Assembly (NCBI GenBank): GCA_009773515.1
Contig: WSXX01000010.1
Location: 81,495-145,494 of the forward strand
DNA length: 64,000 nucleotides
Source of the DNA: Bacteroidota bacterium
Lineage (GTDB): Bacteria; Bacteroidota; Bacteroidia; Bacteroidales; Lentimicrobiaceae
Reading direction: 5' to 3'
The position numbers and the translations under genes are program-made. Shown piece by piece: positions 50,687 to 58,395 of the stretch (its first letter is position 1; every line of letters begins with the position of its first letter). The notes under the pieces were generated by a model, which ran no database searches, had not been told where the DNA came from, and was given only the letters and a program-made list of their open reading frames with translations.

Positions 50687-53600
50687 CTAACTTAACCCTT
50701 TCCCCTTCCTGAAAAGCGGATCAGCACCGATTGTTCCCGTAAGGAAATCAATATATGCTTCAGAACTTACAAACTCCAGTTCTTTCTCCACATTATTCAT
50801 CCGCTCCTTAAGGTTCAGGTTTTCGATGTATTCAGCATTCAGATCCTGAGATATAAATTGCCTCAGATAACTCAGGCCGTTTTCATAGTAAGCAATATCA
50901 ATGCTTTGTTTTCGCAACAGCCTTTCGTTGTACCAATCCGAAGCCAGCACATATTCCCGCGAAAATTGTTGCCTGATTTCAGGATGATCAACGGTTTTTC
51001 CTTCGAATGTGCCGTAAGCCATAATGTGAAGCAGTGCTTTCAGCGGTGGAATTGCTGCTTCTGCACTGTTGTCAACAAAATACTGAAGTGCAACCCTTTG
51101 CTGGGCTTCCACAATGTTGTTGATTCCGTCAGCAAATGCTGCCATATCCTGTTTTTCGGGGCGAAGCATTTTGTCGGTAAAAACAGCCTGCGGTTCATCA
51201 AAAATACTTTTCAGGTAACTGAAAGTGAAATTTTCGGTGATGCGGTAACCCAGACGCGATGCAAGCACTGGTTTACCATTAAATTCAAAATCTTCGAGTT
51301 TTTCAAGCGAACCTTCAGCAATCAGCTTTTTCGGATCGCGGTCACTTACATTTATGCGACTCCATAATTCAGGAATCAACAATGAAATATCGTGATCGAA
51401 ACGAGATTCAGTGCCAATGTGACCGGCTGCTGATGTAAATGCATGGTAATCAGCTAAAATGTAACTCAGCAAAGCATTGTTGAGGTCAGTTACCGGGTTC
51501 AGCATATTGAAAGGACCTTTGGTAAGCGCACCTTCCGATCCTGCTCCGGTTGTAGATGGCGATTTTCCGGTAAGGCTGCAAACGAAGTCCATAAATAACT
51601 CTGGAAGCTCCTGATAATGAATCGGCCCGTAAACACTTAAACCCCTGATTCCGTTTTCCGGTTCAGGCGGATTGTTGCGGCGGCCAGGTAACACAGCATT
51701 TATTGGATGATAAACTGCCTCAGTAAGTGGAATTCGTCCTGAGAGCCTGTTGCCGATTTCAGCAAGATGGTCGTCAATCGGATTCACCAGATCGGGTCTG
51801 ATTTGAAGGTAACGCGGGTTTTTTGATGGTGCACCATTTACAATCCTTGGGTGTGCAGGGCTGATAAAATAGTGACCCGAACTGTCGTTGCTTCCTTCGG
51901 TGATGAGCTTACGAATGGGTTTGGTGTAGAGATCGAAACTGATTGCATTTTCGGTGAGCCGTTTTCCATCTTCAGCAGAAAGTGGCTCATAATTCGAGCA
52001 GAAATTATTGCGCTGCGAAAGGTCTGCTTCCGTTTCTTTGTCATATCCGCGATGAATGGCCTCATCAGGACGCTGAAAGAATTTCTCTTCGCAGTTCTCT
52101 GTAATTTTTACACTTCGGTTGCTGTAATCCGGGTTCAAATACTTCAGATGCTTCACCGGCAAAGTGATGGAAGCCGTAATGTCATCTTCCATCTGAATTT
52201 TGGCCGCGGCTATAAAATCAGAGCGCAGTTTGTTCAGATACCAGGAGTTGTCGGCAGCATATCCAACCCTCAGATAACTGGCGCTGAGCTTGCGGTTGTT
52301 GAACAAAAGTTCGTGTCCCTTACGTCCGTTAATCATGTCGGCTGAGAAATAATCTTTCCAGTCGTCGCTTGTGCGCTCAGGGCGATAGAAACGTTTTACA
52401 TAAAATACCAGCGCCTTTACATGTGCCGGAATTGACTTCACAAATGCATTGTATTCATCGGTGTATTGCGACGAAGGGTTCAATAATTTGATTGCCGAAC
52501 CAAGTGTACGGTCAGGCGACAGTAATGAACGCGAAACTCCGCTGTGCTCTTCAGGATTTTTCCAGCGGCCTGAGAAATTATGACTTATAATTTCATCGGC
52601 AGCTTTCATGTCTTTGTCGTAGTCATCAACAAAGAACGACCCATAAATAATGGCATTAAGCAGCGACTTGGAAATTTCTGATTTTCCTCCGCCCGAAACC
52701 GTACTGGGTTTGTGACAGAAAGTGCCGCGTGCATGTGTGCTCACCAATCGCCACGAAGGTGCCGACGGGTGTTTTTCCATGTGCAGTTTATGTCCGGAAG
52801 GATAGATATAAAAATGCCCTGGCCTTAGCGGGATGGTTTGCCGGTTGTCATAATGATTCCATTGCACAGTGCCCTTGTAAAGATCAATTTCTGTATCTTC
52901 GGGGATGTAGATTATGTTTTCGAACTTTTTGTCAATGCCGTAACCTTCCGGCTGTAAGTTCATCAGCGCACCAAACTTTTCAACTACTTCGCTGAAAAAA
53001 TAATCTTTCTTCAGGCGGTTTTTCATAAACAACGCGCCATTGAAGTTCGCACCGATATTTTTTCTGCGGTAAGCAACTGCTCCACCCGAATGTTCTTCTT
53101 CAACCAGCCCAAAAAGGTTGGCACTGTAACTTATCTGGGTTTTTATCTCTTTTTTTGAATATCCGAAATAGTTGTCAGCAATAAGTGTGATAACCACGCC
53201 ACGTTCATCGCGGCAGGTAACTTTAAATGCATTGCCTCCGTTGTAGAGTTCGTTTTCATTTTTCCAGCAGACACCATCGCGACGCTGGCGGTCAGTAGCC
53301 TGATCAAAATGTGGAAGTCCCAACTCTTTTTTGGTCATTTTTGTAAGCTGAGGAGCCAGAACAATACATCCGGTATGACCTGTCCAGTGTTCAGGATCAA
53401 GTGCGGCATCTCCCGCCGGGTTTGAAGGATTTCCGGCATTTCCGAAAATTGATTCTACAAAGTCGATGTTTGCAACAAGGCTTCCGGGTGCAAAAAAGCG
53501 CACTTCCATGGTTTTGCGTTTAATAACGCCTTTCACTTCAGGACAAACAACCGGACGTAACAAAAGCGAAACAAAGACTTCTGCCTGTTTTTCCTGACCT

Positions 53601-54196
53601 GAGGTAAACGGAAGCCGGTTGAGTTCAGCGGGTGGATTAAAAGCGGATTCCAGAAACCGTGCCCAGGCTGCTTTCGGAACTTCAATTTTATCCACAGGCA
53701 CCGGAAGTCCGCCATCAACAATATGAAAAGAACCTTCGGTTGTGCGGCGGTCGTTTTTGGGATTGTGCAGAACGCCCTGACTTATGCGGTAGGAATCCAG
53801 CAGATCATTGGTGTAATGATTCTGATGCGGCGGAAGACTGAGTACCCTTGAAACACCGGGTTTGTCACTTACCAGCGTATTGTTGGGAAGATGAGGTATA
53901 TGAGTTAGCTTCAGATCTTCAAGATAGCTGTTGATAAAACCCTGTATGCGACGGTCAACCGGTGCATAAACATTCGAAATCAATCGGGTTCGGCTTCGGT
54001 AAATGGTGACAAGGTTTGAAGTAAGTTCAAGGAATTCCGGATCGGCAAGTTGGCTATCGCCATTTGAATTATGGCAATCATCGAATACCGGTTGTCCCAT
54101 GGTTGCCAGCTTCAGATTTATATACCTTATCAGGTCGCGGGTTGTCTGTAGTGTGGAGACTTCATCAATATTGGATGTGGAATTATGATGTGTCAT
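50687..54196 (-). CDS. probable PPi-type phosphoenolpyruvate carboxykinase
   Basis: This 1169-residue soluble protein fits the size and conserved blocks, as I remember them, of the diphosphate-dependent PEP carboxykinases described in Entamoeba and Propionibacterium. These enzymes interconvert PEP, CO2 and Pi with oxaloacetate and PPi. Notable blocks are GSFHIVDGGLPVPVDKIEVP near residues 155-174, MEVRFFAPGSL near 230, WTGHTGCIVLAP near 271, YNGGNAFKVTCRDERG near 318-333 (similar to the YGGN substrate loop of classical PEPCK), and THARGTFCHKPSTVSGGGKS near 487-506 (a phosphate-binding-type loop). Neither a GTP- nor an ATP-PEPCK P-loop is present. The call rests on recall of the family, not on a search. 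Confidence 0.62.
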   Translation of the reverse strand: MTHHNSTSNIDEVSTLQTTRDLIRYINLKLATMGQPVFDDCHNSNGDSQLADPEFLELTSNLVTIYRSRTRLISNVYAPVDRRIQGFINSYLEDLKLTHIPHLPNNTLVSDKPGVSRVLSLPPHQNHYTNDLLDSYRISQGVLHNPKNDRRTTEGSFHIVDGGLPVPVDKIEVPKAAWARFLESAFNPPAELNRLPFTSGQEKQAEVFVSLLLRPVVCPEVKGVIKRKTMEVRFFAPGSLVANIDFVESIFGNAGNPSNPAGDAALDPEHWTGHTGCIVLAPQLTKMTKKELGLPHFDQATDRQRRDGVCWKNENELYNGGNAFKVTCRDERGVVITLIADNYFGYSKKEIKTQISYSANLFGLVEEEHSGGAVAYRRKNIGANFNGALFMKNRLKKDYFFSEVVEKFGALMNLQPEGYGIDKKFENIIYIPEDTEIDLYKGTVQWNHYDNRQTIPLRPGHFYIYPSGHKLHMEKHPSAPSWRLVSTHARGTFCHKPSTVSGGGKSEISKSLLNAIIYGSFFVDDYDKDMKAADEIISHNFSGRWKNPEEHSGVSRSLLSPDRTLGSAIKLLNPSSQYTDEYNAFVKSIPAHVKALVFYVKRFYRPERTSDDWKDYFSADMINGRKGHELLFNNRKLSASYLRVGYAADNSWYLNKLRSDFIAAAKIQMEDDITASITLPVKHLKYLNPDYSNRSVKITENCEEKFFQRPDEAIHRGYDKETEADLSQRNNFCSNYEPLSAEDGKRLTENAISFDLYTKPIRKLITEGSNDSSGHYFISPAHPRIVNGAPSKNPRYLQIRPDLVNPIDDHLAEIGNRLSGRIPLTEAVYHPINAVLPGRRNNPPEPENGIRGLSVYGPIHYQELPELFMDFVCSLTGKSPSTTGAGSEGALTKGPFNMLNPVTDLNNALLSYILADYHAFTSAAGHIGTESRFDHDISLLIPELWSRINVSDRDPKKLIAEGSLEKLEDFEFNGKPVLASRLGYRITENFTFSYLKSIFDEPQAVFTDKMLRPEKQDMAAFADGINNIVEAQQRVALQYFVDNSAEAAIPPLKALLHIMAYGTFEGKTVDHPEIRQQFSREYVLASDWYNERLLRKQSIDIAYYENGLSYLRQFISQDLNAEYIENLNLKERMNNVEKELEFVSSEAYIDFLTGTIGADPLFRKGKGLS

Positions 54197-54529
54197 TTTC
54201 TTAGTTTATTTAGTTTCTTTTTAGGTCAATGCAAAATTACTCATTAATTAAATTACTGATTCACAAAGTTTTACTGCAAACGATTGCGGAGGATAAGTTT
54301 TTTTTGCATTGAGTGGTTAAGCTCTTATTATCAGCAGATAAACCATGATTCGCTGGTAGTCTGGGATTAACTTTATTTTACGCGATTTTGCAAAATACTG
54401 TGCTCATTTAGTTAAACCCTGACCTATGGATTGATTGTGCTTCTATTCTTAATTTGCCGGTTATTGCTGATTATTCTTATTTTTACAACTCAGTTTTTGT
54501 CTTAGTCTTTTTTGTTTTGGATTAGCCAT
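54197..54529. other. divergent promoter region between the PEPCK-like gene and the antiporter
   Basis: The interval contains a -7 element for the minus-strand gene (54232-54239) and a short dispersed motif (AAACCCTGACCTATGGATT near 54415). The antiporter promoter was not located and no gene is seen. Confidence 0.55.
54232..54239 (-). promoter_or_regulatory. Bacteroidota -7 promoter element for the PPi-PEPCK-like gene
   Basis: The minus strand reads TAATTTTG, 36 bp upstream of the start at 54196. Confidence 0.5.
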
Positions 54530-56005
54530 ATGTGGACAACATTAAGCATTGATTATCTGATTCTTACTGGCGCTATTTTGTTGCTGCTCAGCATTCTGGC
54601 AAGTAAAACCAGCGGCAGGTTAGGTGTTCCTTCATTGCTTTTGTTTATGGCAATTGGAATGCTTGCCGGTGCAGATGGTCCTGGGGGAATTGACTTTTCG
54701 AATACCGGAATGGCTCAGTTTATGGGTGTTTTTGCACTTATAATGATTCTTTTTTCCGGAGGTCTTGATACGCGTTGGGAGAGTGTAAAGCCGGTTTTAT
54801 GGAAAGGGGTGCTGCTTTCAACACTTGGCGTGATGATTACAGCCGGGGTTGTTGGATTGTTTGTCTGGCAATTTACCGGATTTACACTTGTTGAGGGTCT
54901 CCTGCTTGGAGCCATTATCTCCTCAACCGATGCAGCAGCGGTGTTTTCTATTCTTCGCTCAAAAAATATTGGATTAAAAGGCAGGCTGCGCCCATTGCTC
55001 GAACTTGAATCGGGTAGCAACGACCCCATGGCTTTTTTCCTTACCATTACGCTGGTTCAGGTTGCAATGCTCCCGGATACCAGCTTGTGGGACGGAATTT
55101 TATCCTTCCTGCTGCAAATGAGTGTCGGGGCATTGGCAGGTTATCTGATGGGCAAAGCAATGAACTGGATTCTCAACCACATAAAACTTGATTATGACGG
55201 GCTTTACCCGGTGCTGCTTTTGGGATTGGTCTTGTTTACCTATGCTTTGACATCTTTTCTGAAAGGAAATGGTTTCCTTGCCGTTTATATTGCTGCTGTA
55301 ATATTAGGTAACAAGAATTTCATTCATAAACGCAGCATTCTTAAATTTTTTGATGGTCAGGCCTGGCTGATGCAGATTGTGATGTTTCTTGCATTGGGTC
55401 TCTTGGTTTATCCGTCGCGGATTATACCGGTAATTGGCATCGGATTGCTGGTTTCCGTTGTGCTGATATTCGTAGCCCGGCCTTTGGGTGTCTTCATCAG
55501 CCTCCACTTTTTTAAAATGCAGACACGTGAAAAAGTTCTGATCTCATGGGTTGGTTTACGCGGAGCTGTACCAATTATCTTTGCAACCTATCCTTTAATG
55601 GCTGGTCTGGTGAAAGCCGATATTATCTTCAATATTGTATTTTTTGTCGTTCTGACTTCTGTTGCCCTGCAGGGAACTACACTTTCTGTGGTTGCAAAAT
55701 GGCTTTCACTTTATCGCGAAGTTAGTCCGAAAAGAAGATATCCGCTCGAACTTGAGCTTACCGATGGTTTTCATAATGAGTTGGTTGAGGTCTCTGTGCC
55801 TTCCGAATGTTCTGCTGTCGGTAAGTCATTGGTTGAACTCAACTTCCCGAAAAATACGCTGATCGTGATGATTGAACGGGATAAAAAATATATAACCCCC
55901 AATGGTGCGACCATTCTTGAACCAGGTGATAACCTGCTGGTTATGACCGATAGCCCGAAAGATCTGGCAAGCATTAATTCCTGCCTGGGAATTAATAGAA
56001 TATAG
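54530..56005 (+). CDS. K+ or Na+/H+ antiporter with C-terminal TrkA_C domain (NhaP2/CvrA-like)
   Basis: I use the ATG at 54530 (491 residues) rather than the TTG six codons upstream. The first 385 residues form about 12 helices of a CPA1 antiporter, including AIISSTDAAAVFSIL near residues 125-139 and ELESGSNDPMAFFLT near 158-172 with the key Asp. The last 80 residues are a TrkA_C (RCK_C) domain (VSVPSECSAVGKSLVELNFP to DNLLVMTDSPKDL), which usually gates transport in response to ligands. NhaP2-type members export K+. A terminator follows at 56192-56229. Confidence 0.9.
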   Translation: MWTTLSIDYLILTGAILLLLSILASKTSGRLGVPSLLLFMAIGMLAGADGPGGIDFSNTGMAQFMGVFALIMILFSGGLDTRWESVKPVLWKGVLLSTLGVMITAGVVGLFVWQFTGFTLVEGLLLGAIISSTDAAAVFSILRSKNIGLKGRLRPLLELESGSNDPMAFFLTITLVQVAMLPDTSLWDGILSFLLQMSVGALAGYLMGKAMNWILNHIKLDYDGLYPVLLLGLVLFTYALTSFLKGNGFLAVYIAAVILGNKNFIHKRSILKFFDGQAWLMQIVMFLALGLLVYPSRIIPVIGIGLLVSVVLIFVARPLGVFISLHFFKMQTREKVLISWVGLRGAVPIIFATYPLMAGLVKADIIFNIVFFVVLTSVALQGTTLSVVAKWLSLYREVSPKRRYPLELELTDGFHNELVEVSVPSECSAVGKSLVELNFPKNTLIVMIERDKKYITPNGATILEPGDNLLVMTDSPKDLASINSCLGINRI

Positions 56006-56175
56006 AGAGACAGACGGAGAGAATTCAAAGACAAGGAGATCTGGAGACAGGGTGACAAGGGGAATGAAAAGTGAAAAATGAAAAATGAAGAGGAAGAGGG
56101 ACGGATTTGAGGCAGGGAGACGGGGAGACTTTAAAGACAGGGAGACAAGGAGACGGGGAGACAAGGAGATTTTAA
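56006..56175. repeat. degenerate purine-rich direct repeats
   Basis: Units such as GGGAGACAAGGAGACGGGG and GAGACAGGG recur irregularly, and a GTGAAAAATGAAAAATGAAG stretch interrupts them. No coding frame is credible. Confidence 0.7.
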
Positions 56176-56191
56176 AATGAGTAACAAAAAT

Positions 56192-56229
56192 GACCTGACA
56201 AGTTTTCTTCTTCTAACTTGTCAGGTCTT
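56192..56229 (+). terminator. intrinsic terminator after the antiporter gene
   Basis: GACCTGACAAGTT and AACTTGTCAGGTC form a perfect 13-bp stem with a 10-base loop, followed by a short T-rich tail. Confidence 0.8.
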
Positions 56230-56363
56230 CTTGTTTATAAATATCGAAGAAAGCGACTTCTTGATTACATATGGCAAAGAGATCACATGATTTCCTGCCA
56301 AAGCAGTCTTCCTTAGAATCTTTCTAAATTTCCAAACCTCCTTGCAGAATGTAATTTATGTCA

Positions 56364-56371
56364 TAGTTTTG
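56364..56371 (+). promoter_or_regulatory. Bacteroidota -7 promoter element for lipoprotein 1
   Basis: TAGTTTTG matches TAnnTTTG. It ends 8 bp before an in-frame ATG at 56380, which therefore is unlikely to be the start; the ATG at 56422 is preferred. Confidence 0.55.
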
Positions 56372-56421
56372 CCGACGATATGAATTTCAATTCTAAACGA
56401 TTAAGTAAACCAACCCAAACC

Positions 56422-57306
56422 ATGAAAAGATTACTGATTCTTTGCGGATTTGCCCTGATGTCGGGCTTTTTATTAAGCAGTTGTTCGAAAGATGAAGACG
56501 AACCTGTTCCTCCAACTGTAGCTTTCAACCAACAAAGCGGGTTTATTACCGGTGATGTTACAGCTGCTTACGGTGATACTTTGAATTTCGGAATCATCCT
56601 TCAGGCCAACGGAACTGATAATATTGTTAAGTTTGAAATAAAAGCCAACGGACTAACACTGCTTGATTCAACCATCAACACACAAAGTTTTACCTATAAC
56701 TTTTACACAATTAAAGGCATATCCGATCAGGAAATCTGGGCTTTTACAGCGACCGATATTGCCGGAAATAAAAAAGAAGAAACGATTACCATTACCGGTG
56801 CTTTTGGTCAGATTAATTCATACACCACTATTCTTGTAGGTGCTCAGGATAATGTGGCAACAGAAAGTTTTCTTTCGTTCAGCAATAACGAAGCAACCAA
56901 ATATTTTCAGGCACAGGCTTTCCAGAATCAGGATAAAATTGATATTTTCTGTTTCTTTGAAAACACAGCTACCCATCAGAATATGATGTCGTTGGGTTCT
57001 CCCGGATCAAACATTAACGGCGTTTTTACCGGAGCTTCTTCTCCCGATAATTATACCACCAAAAACCTGACCCGTTTTTACAAAACCACTATTACAGCCG
57101 CTCAGTTTGATGCAATTCAGAATGATGCTGTACTGCTTGATGCTTATAATGCTGACGAAGCACGCAAAAAAGCCAGTGTGCTTGCTGCCGGTGAAGTTTA
57201 TGCCATCAAAATTCAGTCTGGTTTAACCGGTCTCATTAAAGTTATTGCTGTAAGCGGCGAAGAAGCCGGTACGCTTGAAATAGCTGTTAAAATCCAGAAA
57301 CAATAA
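56422..57306 (+). CDS. surface lipoprotein of a TonB-linked cluster (paralogue 1)
   Basis: The chosen start gives 294 residues with an SPII signal (MKRLLILCGFALMSGFLLSSC, Cys at residue 21) followed by SKDEDE, an acidic surface-export-like stretch. Two parts are visible: a beta-sandwich of about 100 residues (IVKFEIKANG, SDQEIWAFTATDIAGNK) and a C-terminal domain ending GLTGLIKVIAVSGEEAGTLEIAVKIQ. I do not recognise the family. The next gene encodes a paralogue, and a TonB receptor follows, so the protein may capture a ligand for that receptor. Confidence 0.75.
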   Translation: MKRLLILCGFALMSGFLLSSCSKDEDEPVPPTVAFNQQSGFITGDVTAAYGDTLNFGIILQANGTDNIVKFEIKANGLTLLDSTINTQSFTYNFYTIKGISDQEIWAFTATDIAGNKKEETITITGAFGQINSYTTILVGAQDNVATESFLSFSNNEATKYFQAQAFQNQDKIDIFCFFENTATHQNMMSLGSPGSNINGVFTGASSPDNYTTKNLTRFYKTTITAAQFDAIQNDAVLLDAYNADEARKKASVLAAGEVYAIKIQSGLTGLIKVIAVSGEEAGTLEIAVKIQKQ

Positions 57307-58251
57307 ATGAGGAGATTCACTTCTTTGGAATTGACAAAACTGCAGGGCTTGTTCAAAGCCTTGCAGTTTTGTATCTTAATGGCTGCACCTCTTATGTTTC
57401 TGGCCTGCAGCCAGGAAGAGGAAATCAGCCGGGCGTCAGTTATCCTGAAAACCGGAGTTGCATACACCGCATCAGGTGCTGAGGTTTCTCCCGGTGGAAA
57501 AATCAATATTGGCGTCCTGGCTTCGGGAGCCGGAGCTGCACTGACATACATCCGCATTGAACGGATTGCAGGACAGGATACAGTTGTTCAGCTCGACAGG
57601 GGCATTTATGCTGGAAAAGAAGGCTATGATGCCGATTTTTCATTCCCGAAAGGATTGGCTGATAAAGAAATCTGGCGTGTGCTGGTTATGAATGCTGACC
57701 GCGATACCGCTTCGGCTTCTCTAATCGTACAAAAAGGTGAAGGTGTTGATTACGGTGAAATTAATCATTTCGGCCCATTGACTGTCGGATTGCAGAATTT
57801 TCCATCCGCCAATTCATACCTCGATCTGGAGGCTGGTGTTGTTTATAATTCTGCTACGGTATCAGGAAATGAAGAAAAAATTGATCTGCTCCCGTATTTT
57901 TATTTCACATCAGGGCTTCCGTCGCCAACACTTACCTGTCCCGGATATACTTCTGCAGTTGGTTATTATCCGCTGATCAGCAATTGGCCGGTGAAAAATA
58001 CAACTTTGTTTGATTACAACACTTCCGACAATATGCTGGTTTCCCCGGCTCAGTTTGATGCTGCAATGAACGACAGCCTGCTGGTTACTGCCTATAATCC
58101 CTCAAAAGTCAGTGGAAACTGTAAATACGCCTACGAAGGAAGGATTATTCCTTTTAAAACCCAGTCAGGTAAATATGGAATGATCAAAATTGTCGCAGCT
58201 GATGAATCTGAAGAAGGCACGATTTTACTGGAAATAAAAATTCAGCAATAA
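57307..58251 (+). CDS. surface lipoprotein of a TonB-linked cluster (paralogue 2)
   Basis: This 314-residue lipoprotein (lipobox LMFLACSQ, Cys near residue 34) starts immediately after the stop of the previous gene. It follows the same plan: an N-terminal beta-sandwich with LADKEIWRVLVMNADRDTA (compare SDQEIWAFTATDIAGNK), and a C-terminal domain ending GKYGMIKIVAADESEEGTILLEIKIQ. Two cysteines (TCPGY, NCKYAY) are unique to this copy. The repeated SPAQFDAAMNDSLLVTAYN/TAAQFDAIQNDAVLLDAYN segment confirms duplication. No function is known. Confidence 0.75.
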   Translation: MRRFTSLELTKLQGLFKALQFCILMAAPLMFLACSQEEEISRASVILKTGVAYTASGAEVSPGGKINIGVLASGAGAALTYIRIERIAGQDTVVQLDRGIYAGKEGYDADFSFPKGLADKEIWRVLVMNADRDTASASLIVQKGEGVDYGEINHFGPLTVGLQNFPSANSYLDLEAGVVYNSATVSGNEEKIDLLPYFYFTSGLPSPTLTCPGYTSAVGYYPLISNWPVKNTTLFDYNTSDNMLVSPAQFDAAMNDSLLVTAYNPSKVSGNCKYAYEGRIIPFKTQSGKYGMIKIVAADESEEGTILLEIKIQQ

Positions 58252-58305
58252 TGTTTAAATGTCGTTTAGTTATGAAAAATTGTCTTCGTCTGCACTCAGA
58301 CTAAC

Positions 58306-58330
58306 AGTCATCCTGAGCGGAGTCGAAGGA
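58306..58330. repeat. single end of the GAGCGGAGTCGAAG repeat family
   Basis: GTCATCCTGAGCGGAGTCGA followed by AGGAT sits in the gap between lipoprotein 2 and the TonB receptor, with a T run after it, and might also act as part of an attenuator. Confidence 0.5.
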
Positions 58331-58395
58331 TTTTTTTTCATTTAATATGCCAATCCGAAACATTAACCAAACGACATTTAATAATATTTTGTAAA

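Larger units (their letters stand above)
56006..56421. other. gene-free interval: purine-rich repeats, terminator, promoter
   Basis: The sequence from 56006 to 56175 is a degenerate purine-rich array of GGAGACAAGGAGAC-like units. A strong terminator follows at 56192-56229, and a -7 promoter element at 56364-56371 serves the lipoprotein gene. Confidence 0.7.

Noticed and set aside
54512..54529. TTG start for the antiporter gene
   Set aside because: An ATG six codons downstream directly precedes the first membrane helix; TTG starts are uncommon. The same reasoning applies to the TTG starts at 15816, 30393, 34936 and 35271.
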